Assembly (NCBI RefSeq): GCF_022133705.1
Contig: NZ_JAKNHJ010000021.1
Coordinates: forward strand, 1-41,985
DNA from: Varibaculum cambriense
GTDB taxonomy: Bacteria > Actinomycetota > Actinomycetes > Actinomycetales > Actinomycetaceae
Direction of reading: 5' to 3'
DNA length: 41,985 bases
The position numbers were made by a program, and so were the translations under genes. Under the pieces are notes generated by a model. That model did not search any database. It saw only the letters and a program-made list of their open reading frames with translations, and was not told the origin of the DNA. The stretch's first letter is position 1, and the number at the start of each line of letters is the position of its first letter. Positions 33,716 to 41,664 of the stretch are shown piece after piece.

Positions 33716-34810
33716 TCATGCCAAACCCTTCGGGCTGTTAGCACTTTCATAGCCTTTTGCCCAGGTGGGAGTGGGGGCAGTGACGGTTACGGTGTTAGCA
33801 GGATTTTCCGGATCGGGAAACTGTAGCTCTTGGGCGTGCAGGCACAGCTGGGGCTCAACATTTTCTGGGGTATCTGCAGGCAAAACTTCCGGATAGAGGG
33901 GGTCGCCCAACAGGGGATACCCGAAATGCGCCAAGGTGGCGCGCAGCTGATGAGTAAACCCGGTTTCTGGCTCTAACTGCCACAATAATTCTTCTTCTGG
34001 CACGTGTCCCTGGCTGTCCGGGTTTACGTTTCCCTCTCCCTCCGGCTTTTCTGCCTTTTCGGGGAGGGGGAATTTTCCGAGGACGAGGCCGCGGGTACGG
34101 CTTTGGCAGCGCGCCACCTTTTTCCCGCGCGGGGGCGCTCCTATCGATACTGTGAGCGAGCCGGTTTCCTTAAACATAGGGAGCTGGAAGTCAAAACACT
34201 CCCCCACCTGGGGAGTCACCCCTTCTCCCCTATCGCCACCGCCGCGGCTGCGCGCCAAGTAGGTTTTCTTTACTTGCCGGCGGTCAAATAGCTGCTGGTA
34301 ACGCGCCCGACATTTCGGATCTAGGGTCAGCAATAAACATCCGGTAGTGAGGCGATCTAGGCGATGAGCAGCGGTTATTTCGTCGTTTCTAAATTGGCGG
34401 CGAGCCGCTACCACCACCGAGCGGGTAACCCAGGAGCCGCGGGGAATAGTTGCCAGGCTAGCGGGTTTATTAACTACGATTGCCCCCTCGCCCTCCCAAA
34501 GCACCTGCAACTTTGGTAAAGCAGCGTCCTCATCGGGAGCTACTCGATGCAAGTAGTAGCGTTGCCCCTCAAAAAGCTCGCTGTCCGGGGATAAAGCGAT
34601 CCCTAAGGGAGACACCACATCCCCCGCCGCGAACGCGTTCACTACAAAATCCGCAATCTCACTGGTAGACAGTGATAGTTTGCGTTCCAGCTGGGCTTGC
34701 AACTGCCGCGATAAAGCTTTCTGACCAGTAGAAACAAACCCCACCGGATCAATTCCGCCCCGCGCAGGCGGACGTGTCCCCGCCCTCCGCTTCCTACGTC
34801 TTCCCACCAC
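33716..34810 (-). CDS. RluA-family RNA pseudouridine synthase
   Basis: Converts uridine to pseudouridine in rRNA or tRNA. A basic N-terminus (VGRRRKRRAGTRPP) and an S4-like region (about 35-95) precede the catalytic domain with AIVVNKPASLATIP and the active-site motif AAHRLDRLTTGCLLL (catalytic Asp near 153), and later ETGFTHQLRATLAHFGYPLLGDPLY. The insert around residues 190-260 is longer than usual, Gly/Lys/Glu-rich and low in complexity. The target is unknown. The start is one of two adjacent GTG codons with a weak upstream site; the frame ends 33 bases before the amidotransferase gene. Confidence 0.9.
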   Translation of the reverse strand: MVGRRRKRRAGTRPPARGGIDPVGFVSTGQKALSRQLQAQLERKLSLSTSEIADFVVNAFAAGDVVSPLGIALSPDSELFEGQRYYLHRVAPDEDAALPKLQVLWEGEGAIVVNKPASLATIPRGSWVTRSVVVAARRQFRNDEITAAHRLDRLTTGCLLLTLDPKCRARYQQLFDRRQVKKTYLARSRGGGDRGEGVTPQVGECFDFQLPMFKETGSLTVSIGAPPRGKKVARCQSRTRGLVLGKFPLPEKAEKPEGEGNVNPDSQGHVPEEELLWQLEPETGFTHQLRATLAHFGYPLLGDPLYPEVLPADTPENVEPQLCLHAQELQFPDPENPANTVTVTAPTPTWAKGYESANSPKGLA

Positions 34811-34903
34811 ACCCCGCCTATCTCCGAGATTTTTCCGTCAGCCCCCCTACTGTATATCGCACCTGTACGCATGTTCTTTTCTGTTATAGGTATGCATACT
34901 CAG

Positions 34904-35848
34904 TCAGCACAATCGGGCACCCTTGACTCCGACAACCCGCGCACCGCAGTCTAACGCCTGGGAAATGCACTGTTCGAAAGAATACTTTTTCGCTAAACCA
35001 GCTACTAATCCTGCGATAAAAGCATCGCCTGCTCCCGTAGGATCCACAACCGTAGCTGGAGTTACTTTCCACAGGCGCCACCCACCTCGGTAAGTCCATA
35101 CCCCCTTTTCTGCCCCGGTGACAATTAACGTAATATCTGAATCAGCAAAAAAAGATGAAACATCTAGTGGTTGGTTCGGCAGTCGCGCAGATAGCTGTTC
35201 CCAGTTCATACCGAATAAACGCTCAACCCCGAACTCGTTCATGATTATCACGTTGGCGGCTTGTTCTAGAGGATTACCCGGATTGAACTCTGCACCTGTA
35301 TCTATATCAAGTACCAGTTGCCCTCCAGAAGACTTCAGTTTTCGAATTACTCTGAGAAAATCATCCTTATTACTTATCCTTCGTAGCTTCTCAGGTGTTG
35401 AACACACAACTTTCGACCTCGAAATACTTTCAAGGCTTTCCTGATCCAGTAACAACTTTTCCGTTGAACGATCTGGATACACTGCGACGTTACTACCTTC
35501 AGTTAAAAATACGTAGCATAGCGGCTCAGGAGCATCAGGAACCATGTCGATAAGATTTGCGCTAACGCCGTGTGCGCTTAAATCAGCTACAAGTTGCTCG
35601 CTGATTTCTCCAGCTTTTAACCTGCCAACCATGCAAGTCTTCAGTCCCAGCCAGGAAGTGTCGACCGCCATGTTAGCTACGGTTCCCCCGGGAAGGTTTT
35701 CTTGATTCAACAAGCACGCTTTGTCTCCAAGTTTTGGCCAATGGTCAAGGGTTACATATACGTCAAGAACAGGCTCCCCAATGAAACAGATATCAACTTG
35801 GTTCTCTAAATCAGGTTCAGGCGCCCCCTTTAACTCGCTAAAAGACAT
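34904..35848 (-). CDS. PfkB-family carbohydrate/nucleoside kinase
   Basis: This 314-residue ribokinase-fold protein has the N-terminal motif NLPGGTVANMAVDTSWLG (about 51-68) and the C-terminal anion-hole motif TVVDPTGAGDAFIAGLVAG with catalytic Asp275. The family phosphorylates sugars, nucleosides or similar alcohols; the substrate here is not assignable. It is the last gene of the ECF operon, and its start overlaps the cupin gene by 11 bases. Together with the transporter it suggests trapping of an imported molecule as its phosphate. No clear terminator follows in the 93 bases before the pseudouridine synthase gene. Confidence 0.9.
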   Translation of the reverse strand: MSFSELKGAPEPDLENQVDICFIGEPVLDVYVTLDHWPKLGDKACLLNQENLPGGTVANMAVDTSWLGLKTCMVGRLKAGEISEQLVADLSAHGVSANLIDMVPDAPEPLCYVFLTEGSNVAVYPDRSTEKLLLDQESLESISRSKVVCSTPEKLRRISNKDDFLRVIRKLKSSGGQLVLDIDTGAEFNPGNPLEQAANVIIMNEFGVERLFGMNWEQLSARLPNQPLDVSSFFADSDITLIVTGAEKGVWTYRGGWRLWKVTPATVVDPTGAGDAFIAGLVAGLAKKYSFEQCISQALDCGARVVGVKGARLC

Positions 35849-36341
35849 TATGGTTACTTTCCGTCTCTGCGTGAGTCTCTAAGCCGCCTCCTGCTAACGG
35901 TACCCACTCCGATGGGAAGCGTGGATCAGAGGTAGCGATCCAGTAGTACTGGGTTGCTTTCCTTATCCCAAAACATGGAGAATGCCAGGTGCCCTTATCC
36001 ATAACTAGAGAAGTACCACAGGGAATTTCCAATAACACACATTCAGCAGCCACCGGGATCTCAAATTCCTTTGCGCATACACCCAGCACTATTGGGTGGT
36101 CCGTCGGACACAGAGTTTCCTGAGTGTGATCGTGCCGCTCCATTTTTTCAATCTGTTTAGGTAAGACATCAACCTGTGTCATAGCTAGATTTACTGCAGT
36201 ATCGGAAATTTTTTTCGCACTCTTGTAGTCATTCCAACCATCACCATTGGTTACTACGACAGACTCGCTTTCCTCCTTAAAGCTTAGTGCCGTACCCCAT
36301 GCAGAAATATCATCGCGTCCCACGACCAGTCTCTTAGTCAT
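35838..36341 (-). CDS. Cupin-like protein (ureidoglycolate lyase/DUF4867-like)
   Basis: This 167-residue protein has the look of a small cupin enzyme: KIEKMERHDHTQE-type segment (here QIEKMERHDHTQETLCPTD, about 62-80, metal-binding His and Glu candidates), ALLEIPCGTSLVMDKGTWHSP (second motif with WHSP near 118-121). The GTWH element recalls ureidoglycolate lyases and related sugar-processing cupins. I cannot name the reaction; lyase or isomerase activity is inference. The ATG overlaps the BtpA gene by 8 bases with GGAG upstream, and the end overlaps the kinase start. Confidence 0.65.
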   Translation of the reverse strand: MTKRLVVGRDDISAWGTALSFKEESESVVVTNGDGWNDYKSAKKISDTAVNLAMTQVDVLPKQIEKMERHDHTQETLCPTDHPIVLGVCAKEFEIPVAAECVLLEIPCGTSLVMDKGTWHSPCFGIRKATQYYWIATSDPRFPSEWVPLAGGGLETHAETESNHNVF

Positions 36342-37101
36342 TGATATTCTCCTTTCCCGTCAAAGACCTCACTAGTGACACCAATCGCCTTACCCTGTCT
36401 ATTTCTAAATCTCCTTTAGCTATTCCGCCATGCTTAAGAGAAGATCCAATAATCGCACCATCAGCTATTGACAGCTGTTGAGCGCAGTTATTCTCGTTGA
36501 CTCCAGCACCTACTATCAGAGGGAAATCTCCTATAAGTTCTCGAAACTGCTTTATCTTTTTTAGGTCAGTCTCCACGCCGGTATCTACCCCTGTAACGAT
36601 GATCCCATCACCGCGACTTTTAGCTAGTTGTAAATCAACTTCGAGAGAATTTCCGCTTAGCACCGGTTGGTTCTTCAATCGCACTCCACCTAAAATAACC
36701 GTGGATGTGTTCTCTTGACACCAGCGGATGCGCTTTTCAAAAGCTGGCTCGTCTTCTGGCGAAAGTTGTCCCGAAAGCGAGTCTAGTTGAATAAAAGGCA
36801 GCTGGTGCTCAACAGCTAAATCGAAACTTTTATCGTTATCCCAAATAACATCCACACCAACAAACAAATCTGGAAATTTGCCCTTTAATCGTGGAAGGCA
36901 ATATCGCACGTCTTCAAGAGAGCCAAAATAGTTTTCAACCACCACTCCATCGAAGCCGCCGGTAGAATATATTTCGCATTCCCTTATTGCTCGGGAGTAT
37001 ATGTCCTCAATTCCGTCACCTTTAAGATGGATCATACCCAGCAGTAGTTTCTCGCCGTTTCCCGGCCAACCTTTAAGTAGATTATTACTGTCTTTCATCA
37101 T
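36334..37101 (-). CDS. BtpA/SgcQ-family TIM-barrel protein
   Basis: This 255-residue protein matches the BtpA family (PF03437) throughout: LLLGMIHLKGDG, STGGFDGVVVENYFG, VGVDVIWDNDKS, LPFIQLDSLSG, GGVRLKNQPVLS, DGIIVTGVDTGVETDLKKI, LIVGAGVNENNC and DGAIIGSSLKHGG. The family has a phosphate-binding TIM-barrel appearance; BtpA was named for photosystem I biogenesis, but SgcQ homologues sit in sugar operons and no reaction is established that I know of. Here it follows the second EcfA gene by 34 bases and overlaps the cupin gene, pointing to a role in catabolism of the imported substrate. Confidence 0.9.
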   Translation of the reverse strand: MMKDSNNLLKGWPGNGEKLLLGMIHLKGDGIEDIYSRAIRECEIYSTGGFDGVVVENYFGSLEDVRYCLPRLKGKFPDLFVGVDVIWDNDKSFDLAVEHQLPFIQLDSLSGQLSPEDEPAFEKRIRWCQENTSTVILGGVRLKNQPVLSGNSLEVDLQLAKSRGDGIIVTGVDTGVETDLKKIKQFRELIGDFPLIVGAGVNENNCAQQLSIADGAIIGSSLKHGGIAKGDLEIDRVRRLVSLVRSLTGKENIND

Positions 37102-37135
37102 TTTATAAACACTTTCTCCAAAACATAACTATTCA

Positions 37136-37939
37136 TTACTTTAAAAATTCTTTATACCAATGTTTAATCTGGTTCATTTTCAATAAGCCTTTGGGTGCGC
37201 CTGCAGATCGAGCAAGCGCTACCGCCGGAGGAACATTTAACTTAGCTTCCGCCAATACTTGGTCATCTAAGAAGGCCTCTGAAACCGAGCTATCACAGAT
37301 AATCGTTCCTTGACTCATCACTACTATTCGGGAAAAATTCTCAATTACAAAACGCATATCATGGGAAACTGCAATAACGCTTTTCCCTGAGTCTGAAGCC
37401 CATTCCATAATTGCTGTCAGATCTTCCCGGCCAACCTCATCCAACCCTGCAGTAGGTTCGTCTAGGATCACATAGTTGGGATTCATAGCTAGAACAGCAG
37501 CGATTGCAACAAACTTACGTTGTGCAAGCGGCAAGTCCAACGGATTAGTCTCAGTTTGATTCAACAATCCGCAGACTGATAGAGCTTCCTCTACTCTTCT
37601 ATTTCTCTCTGTCTCACTAAGTCCGATACGTTTCAGCGCATATTCACATTCTTCTTTAACAGTTTTTGAAAATATCTGATCATCAGGATTCTGAAACACG
37701 TATCCCACTTGCCGCGCTATTTCATCGGTTCGAAACTCCGCTGTATCTTTACCTTCTAAGAGAATAGATCCCGCCGTAGGCCTTAGCAGTCCATTAAGTA
37801 ACTTTGATAAAGTGCTTTTCCCAGCTCCGTTTTGCCCTATCAGTGCTACGCGTTCTTGTTGCCCCAACGTTAACGACACCCCTCTAAGAGCAGTCGTTCC
37901 ACCTGGATACTCAAATTCGACTTCATCGCAAGTTATCAT
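37136..37939 (-). CDS. ECF transporter ATPase A2
   Basis: This 267-residue ATPase of an energy-coupling-factor importer has a canonical Walker A (ALIGQNGAGKSTLSKLL, about 33-49), a Q-loop in YVFQNPDDQIF, Walker B YVILDEPTAGLDE and an H-loop VSHDM. Its signature is degenerate: LPLAQRKFVAIA stands where LSGGQ..RVAIA is expected. The C-terminal 55 residues follow EcfA patterns. The gene overlaps ecfA1 by 17 bases. Paired with A1, it should give one complete and one incomplete ATP site. Confidence 0.9.
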   Translation of the reverse strand: MITCDEVEFEYPGGTTALRGVSLTLGQQERVALIGQNGAGKSTLSKLLNGLLRPTAGSILLEGKDTAEFRTDEIARQVGYVFQNPDDQIFSKTVKEECEYALKRIGLSETERNRRVEEALSVCGLLNQTETNPLDLPLAQRKFVAIAAVLAMNPNYVILDEPTAGLDEVGREDLTAIMEWASDSGKSVIAVSHDMRFVIENFSRIVVMSQGTIICDSSVSEAFLDDQVLAEAKLNVPPAVALARSAGAPKGLLKMNQIKHWYKEFLK

Positions 37940-38777
37940 TTTTTCCCTTTAAAATTGTATTAACAGTGGTTTTAGCCTCAGCAAACGTTATCCATCGAGG
38001 ATCCAAATTTAACCAGTTTGACAGGGTAAAAAGCTCAGGAAATCCGCAGCGAATTTCATCATTTTGAGCTTGTGTAAGGATATCTCTAGCATTACCCACC
38101 GCATAGACTTTCCCGTTATCGAGTACCACTAGTTCATCTGCGATTTCCACCAATTGATCAATTTTATTTTCGCTTACTAAAACAGTTTTCCCTTCCTGCT
38201 TCATTTTTGTAATAGCTGCGAAAATCATTTCCGTAGTCGCGGGATCAAGTTGTGAAGTTGGTTCATCAATCACAATAATTGGCGTATCCATCGCCATAAC
38301 TGACGCTACTGACACCCTCTGTCGCTGCCCACCAGACAACTCCAATGGATCGCGAAATGCTAAATCTTTCAGATCCATTTCGTCAATTACACGTGCGGTT
38401 CTGCTGATTATACGATCCCGTTGCCAACCTAAATTCTCAAGCCCAAAAGCAATTTCTTCAACTACAGTTTGACAGGTTCCAGTTAGTTGCGTGTAAGGAT
38501 TTTCGAATACCAAGGCAACATTTTCAACAAGTTCTCGTTGTGAGAACTCCGCAATATTCTTTCCAAATATCTCTATCGTCCCTTTAAGCTCGCCTCCGAG
38601 AACCCCTGGAATCAGACCTTTGAGAGTGTTACATAGAGTCGTTTTCCCTGACCCATTAGCTCCAATCAACCCATAGACTTTCCCAGACTCTAAACTGAGA
38701 TTTACGTTTTCCAGGGCCCAGCTCTTTGCCAGAGGATGTTTAACCCCTAAATTTAAAGTCTTTATTGCTGCTACCAA
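37923..38777 (-). CDS. ECF transporter ATPase A1
   Basis: EcfA-type ATPase, 284 residues from the TTG at 38777. That start is chosen because GGAGGG lies eight bases before it; the frame runs 24 codons further upstream, but those lie inside ecfT. The TTG overlaps the ecfT stop in TTGGTAG. Motifs: Walker A GLIGANGSGKTT (about 36-47), VFENPYTQLTG with Glu in place of the usual Gln, a canonical LSGGQRQRV (about 147-155), and Walker B IIVIDEPTSQLDP. The H-loop reads VLVSENKIDQL, with Asn where the switch His belongs. Confidence 0.9.
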   Translation of the reverse strand: MVAAIKTLNLGVKHPLAKSWALENVNLSLESGKVYGLIGANGSGKTTLCNTLKGLIPGVLGGELKGTIEIFGKNIAEFSQRELVENVALVFENPYTQLTGTCQTVVEEIAFGLENLGWQRDRIISRTARVIDEMDLKDLAFRDPLELSGGQRQRVSVASVMAMDTPIIVIDEPTSQLDPATTEMIFAAITKMKQEGKTVLVSENKIDQLVEIADELVVLDNGKVYAVGNARDILTQAQNDEIRCGFPELFTLSNWLNLDPRWITFAEAKTTVNTILKGKNDNLR

Positions 38778-39580
38778 AGAAATCGCCCTCCGATTCCTAT
38801 AAATATTGAAAGAAAAGCCGCGACGAAAATAACACCATAACCCAGCCATGAGAGAGTTTGCTGAGGGATTAACCGCGTACCTTTTATTTCGGTGATACTG
38901 GCTCCTCTAACTTCCATCGCGACAGCTCTTTCTTCAACACTAGAAAGCGACGACAAGACCAGAGGGGCAACAGTCGGGAGAACTGCTTTCAGTTTAACGA
39001 TACGATTTCCCTCTACTTGAATCCCTCGGGAACGTTGAGCATCACGAACTGCTTTACCTCTATCAGCCAGTTCAGGAATCAACCTTGCTGAATTCATAAC
39101 TACGTAACATACCTGCCGCCTCGCACCCAACTGTTCTAAAGCGTTAGACAGGTCTTGTAGAGACAGAGTTGAAGTCAGCAGAACCAGAGGAGCACATACA
39201 GCTAGCAGCATTGCTATATACCAGTTAGCTGATATCAACCCTTCCGTAGTAACCGACAGAGGCCCGACAGTGAAAACTATGTGACTTCCATATTCGAAAA
39301 AAGCTCTTACCCCCAGAGTAAATATCGATACCGTTAATCCAATTTTCCAGAAACGCGACCAGAAGACCTTAAACACTTGGAGAACAACCGCTACAAGTAA
39401 GTTAACGATTGTGAAGGCATAGAAGATCGTGGCATTTCCACAAGCAAGAACTCCAAGCATCAGGATCAGTGGGACAGTAAATCTCACTAAGGGATTGATT
39501 CTCTGATAACGTCGATCTTGTCTCGGGTGAAACACAAACCTATTAATATCTTTTTCGATTTCTTCAGATTGTCCCATCAC
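38771..39580 (-). CDS. ECF transporter transmembrane component EcfT
   Basis: This 269-residue membrane protein has five or six hydrophobic segments. Between them lie the two coupling-helix motifs of EcfT: RDAQRSRGI (about 181-189) and VAMEVRGAS (about 222-230), each with the Ala-x-Arg-Gly-type core that docks on the ATPases. The N-terminus (FHPRQDRRYQRINPLVRF) is typical. Spacing to the S component is 6 bases, and the stop overlaps the ecfA1 start. It carries no sign of a vitamin-specific variant. Confidence 0.92.
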   Translation of the reverse strand: MMGQSEEIEKDINRFVFHPRQDRRYQRINPLVRFTVPLILMLGVLACGNATIFYAFTIVNLLVAVVLQVFKVFWSRFWKIGLTVSIFTLGVRAFFEYGSHIVFTVGPLSVTTEGLISANWYIAMLLAVCAPLVLLTSTLSLQDLSNALEQLGARRQVCYVVMNSARLIPELADRGKAVRDAQRSRGIQVEGNRIVKLKAVLPTVAPLVLSSLSSVEERAVAMEVRGASITEIKGTRLIPQQTLSWLGYGVIFVAAFLSIFIGIGGRFLW

Positions 39581-39586
39581 TAAAAC

Positions 39587-40204
39587 CTATTTCAAATCGC
39601 CTTTTAATTGCTTTTTTTCGCGGGTAAGAAGATAGGCTTCCCCCCGAGGGAATTTTGCAAGAGTACGCTGCGGCAGAGCAATCAAAATATAAAAAACGAT
39701 CAAAGCAGTTAATATTTTATCGGTAATATCACCAGACACTCCTGCCGCCATAGCAGCAGACCAGTTCGGAGCTCCTAGCTGCCGTAGCACCCCGGCGATA
39801 ATCCCAGTTCCAGTAGAGGAAAGACCACCATAAACCATAATTGTAATTAAGGATCCAGTGATTCCGGTCGCTAAACCATTAATGATTCCTGACAGCAACG
39901 ACCGCAGGAAAGAAGAGTAGCCATTTTTACGGGTCAATAGCGCTGCCACACCTGCCGTTACAATAAACAACGGAATATAGAAAATATTAGATGGATTAGT
40001 TATCAAGGAGGCAGCTCCTGTTAGTAGCCCCACAACAGTTGCCGGCCAAAAACCAGCGATTACCGCAGTAAGTACCACTCCAATTGAGTCCAACCAAATA
40101 GGAAGCTTCAGGGCAAACACAATCTGCGAAACCACAATATTTAATGCGATTGCAACCGGTATTAAATAGACCGTCATTTTATTCATACTTTTTGTGGACA
40201 TCAT
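39587..40204 (-). CDS. ECF transporter substrate-binding (S) component, unknown ligand
   Basis: This 205-residue protein has six hydrophobic segments (for example IPVAIALNIVVSQIVF, GVVLTAVIAGFWPATVVG, IPLFIVTAGVAALLT) with short loops, the size and pattern of ECF S components. Gly-rich GIINGLATGITGSLI and GLSSTGTGIIAG in the middle may form the ligand pocket. I could not match it to BioY, ThiT, RibU or another named vitamin group by eye. The ATG overlaps the GntR stop (ATGA) and AAAAAGGAG precedes it. It sits directly before ecfT, which suggests a dedicated rather than a shared module. Confidence 0.8.
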   Translation of the reverse strand: MMSTKSMNKMTVYLIPVAIALNIVVSQIVFALKLPIWLDSIGVVLTAVIAGFWPATVVGLLTGAASLITNPSNIFYIPLFIVTAGVAALLTRKNGYSSFLRSLLSGIINGLATGITGSLITIMVYGGLSSTGTGIIAGVLRQLGAPNWSAAMAAGVSGDITDKILTALIVFYILIALPQRTLAKFPRGEAYLLTREKKQLKGDLK

Positions 40205-40938
40205 TTAACTCCTTTTTCTAATGGTTTGGTGTATCCGTTAATATGGTCAATTTGCATACTGGCCTGCACACGAGATGAATAAGTTATCTCACTTTCTTCA
40301 ATGCAGGCGTAGTGTTCGTCATAAGTAGTTCCACTTGCATGTAATAAGCAACGGGTACTTGGCAATTCTTTTAGGATTCTTTTTGTTTCTCTATCTACTG
40401 TTCTTGATTTAAGAGAAACAACGGACCTGGTGGGATTTCTATTATATTTTTCGCGCAGAATTTCATAAATAGATTCGTCATTAAAATTATAAGTATCAAT
40501 GGCTGGAAATAAATCGAGAGGAAGAAATGAAATATCCAAACTGATAGGTATCACGCCGCTAGGAGTCTCCATCGCTCGTAATCTCTTCAACCGCAACATT
40601 CGCCGATTCTCACGCACTATGACAGCCTGCTCTAGCACCTTAGCGAGCGCGCGTTCATCAGTACCTTTTAAACGATCAGTCAAAGATCCAAAATTCCATA
40701 AGAGAGTTTTGCTCTCTGGCGAGGACACAAAAGTTCCTTTACCTTTTTTGGATTCAAGGATACCTTCTGCAATTAGCCCTTTTATAGACCTTCGTACGGT
40801 TCCCCGCGCAACATTATAGATTTCACAAAGATCATTTTCTGAAGGTAGTTTCTCACCTACAAGATAGTCTCCATCATGAATCTGTCTACGTATTATCTCA
40901 GCAATCTGCTCATAAACTGGTGGTGAACTATTAAGCAT
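40201..40938 (-). CDS. GntR-family regulator with UTRA domain
   Basis: This 245-residue regulator has the winged helix of GntR proteins at the N-terminus (VYEQIAEIIRRQIHDGDYLVGEKLPSENDLCEIYNVARGTVRRSIKGLIAEGILESKKGKGTFV in outline, about 5-70), then a UTRA ligand-binding domain (about 90-235) of the HutC/TreR type. It is the first gene of the operon and overlaps the S-component gene by four bases. The two inverted repeats flanking its promoter are likely its operators, so autoregulation with the imported or phosphorylated substrate as inducer is probable (inference). Confidence 0.93.
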   Translation of the reverse strand: MLNSSPPVYEQIAEIIRRQIHDGDYLVGEKLPSENDLCEIYNVARGTVRRSIKGLIAEGILESKKGKGTFVSSPESKTLLWNFGSLTDRLKGTDERALAKVLEQAVIVRENRRMLRLKRLRAMETPSGVIPISLDISFLPLDLFPAIDTYNFNDESIYEILREKYNRNPTRSVVSLKSRTVDRETKRILKELPSTRCLLHASGTTYDEHYACIEESEITYSSRVQASMQIDHINGYTKPLEKGVK

Positions 40939-40946
40939 TTTTGCCC

Positions 40947-40970
40947 CTTTACAAAAACCGTGTTGTAAAG
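40947..40970 (-). promoter_or_regulatory. Candidate GntR operator between promoter and start
   Basis: CTTTACAA and TTGTAAAG are perfect eight-base arms around an eight-base spacer, just downstream of the -10 box and before gntR; occupancy would block transcription. It shares TGTA-type half-sites with the repeat at 41007-41029. Confidence 0.5.
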
Positions 40971-40999
40971 AAAATACTTCCAGCCAATATACAAGTCAA
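40971..40999 (-). promoter_or_regulatory. Promoter of the gntR-ECF operon
   Basis: On the minus strand TTGACT (40999-40994), a 17-base spacer, and TATTTT (40976-40971) form a near-consensus sigma70-type promoter 33 bases before the gntR ATG. Confidence 0.7.
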
Positions 41000-41006
41000 C
41001 ACTTTT

Positions 41007-41029
41007 GCTGTACAGCCTTTATGTACAGC
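41007..41029 (-). promoter_or_regulatory. Candidate GntR operator upstream of -35
   Basis: GCTGTACA and TGTACAGC face each other across seven bases, directly upstream of the -35 box. The arms are perfect complements. Confidence 0.5.
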
Positions 41030-41053
41030 ATTTGAGTTCACTTCCTACCTGTA

Positions 41054-41067
41054 TATATGTACATATA
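41054..41067. promoter_or_regulatory. Palindrome TATATGTACATATA
   Basis: A perfect 14-base palindrome with a GTAC centre, 25 bases beyond the previous repeat. It may be a further regulator site. The rest of 41068-41240 holds no gene that I can see. Confidence 0.3.
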
Positions 41068-41242
41068 ATTGAGTTTCAGCTTTTGTATACCACTCACTTG
41101 CCCTTAGACAGTCGCAACCGCAGATAATTCTTATTAAGATGCGCAATTTAGATTTAGAGACAATAATAGATGGCAAAAATTAGCAGCTCACCCTGAATTA
41201 CAAGTCGAGATAAATCCAACCATGACATTGCACAGTTCCGTT

Positions 41243-41268
41243 ACATGTGCGGACATTGATCCTGAACC
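41243..41268 (-). repeat. Possible insertion-sequence end
   Basis: On the minus strand GGTTCAGGA-TCAA-TGTCCGC matches the two direct repeats at 41904-41973 (TTTCAGGA-N4-TGTCCG) but faces the opposite way. No transposase gene is present in the window. Confidence 0.3.
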
Positions 41269-41278
41269 ATTAGATTAC

Positions 41279-41346
41279 GCGGTATGTAAAACTGCTCCGC
41301 AGTTTTACATACCGCTGCGTCAAAAATGCCCACAAGCGCAAGCGCT
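41279..41346 (+). repeat. 68-bp hairpin repeat, copy 1
   Basis: GCGGTATGTAAAACTGC pairs perfectly with GCAGTTTTACATACCGC across TCC, followed by a 31-base tail ending in CAAGCGCAAGCGCT. The tail is identical in copy 2 at 41799-41866, and the copies are in the same orientation 520 bases apart. Confidence 0.85.
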
Positions 41347-41349
41347 CGG

Positions 41350-41380
41350 CGTAGCTTCCACGCTATAGCGCCCAGCTACG
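41350..41380 (-). other. Hairpin after the antitoxin gene
   Basis: CGTAGCT (41350-41356) pairs with AGCTACG (41374-41380), enclosing the palindrome CGCTATAGCG. It lies 20 bases after the antitoxin stop; there is no T run, so a terminator role is doubtful. Confidence 0.4.
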
Positions 41381-41400
41381 AGTAAAACCTAATATGGAGA

Positions 41401-41664
41401 TCAACTCAGTGCTTGGTTAGTAAGCTTTTCTGCCAGGTAAGTGTTTATTACTGCATTCCTAGAAATAGCCAGGTCGGCTGCCTGCTTATCCAGTCGCTGA
41501 ATCATCCACTCCGGCATTGTGAGAGTTACCCGCTTCTGCTCGATTGAACGCAGCGGGGTATTTACCTGTGGGTTTTCTAGATCAAAACATTCGAGGACGT
41601 CCTCACCGTCGTCAAACTTTTTATCAATCGCCTCGGCGGTTAAGGTATCAAATGTTTTGCTCAT
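41401..41664 (-). CDS. BrnA-type (CopG/RHH) antitoxin, orphan
   Basis: This 87-residue protein has the N-terminal TAEAIDKKFDDGEDVLECFD stretch and the C-terminal ribbon-helix-helix KRVTLTMPEWMIQRLDKQAADLAISRNAVINTYLAEKL, the pattern of CopG-type antitoxins that pair with BrnT ribonucleases and repress their own operon. The toxin gene should precede it; only the C-terminal tail of BrnT overlaps its start (41648-41716). The antitoxin itself looks intact. It lies between two 68-bp direct repeats, a hint of a small mobile or rearranged block. Confidence 0.85.
   Translation of the reverse strand: MSKTFDTLTAEAIDKKFDDGEDVLECFDLENPQVNTPLRSIEQKRVTLTMPEWMIQRLDKQAADLAISRNAVINTYLAEKLTNQALS

Noticed and set aside
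38778-38849. 24-codon N-terminal extension of ecfA1
   Set aside because: It lies inside ecfT in another frame; the TTG at 38777 has GGAGGG upstream and gives a normal EcfA start.
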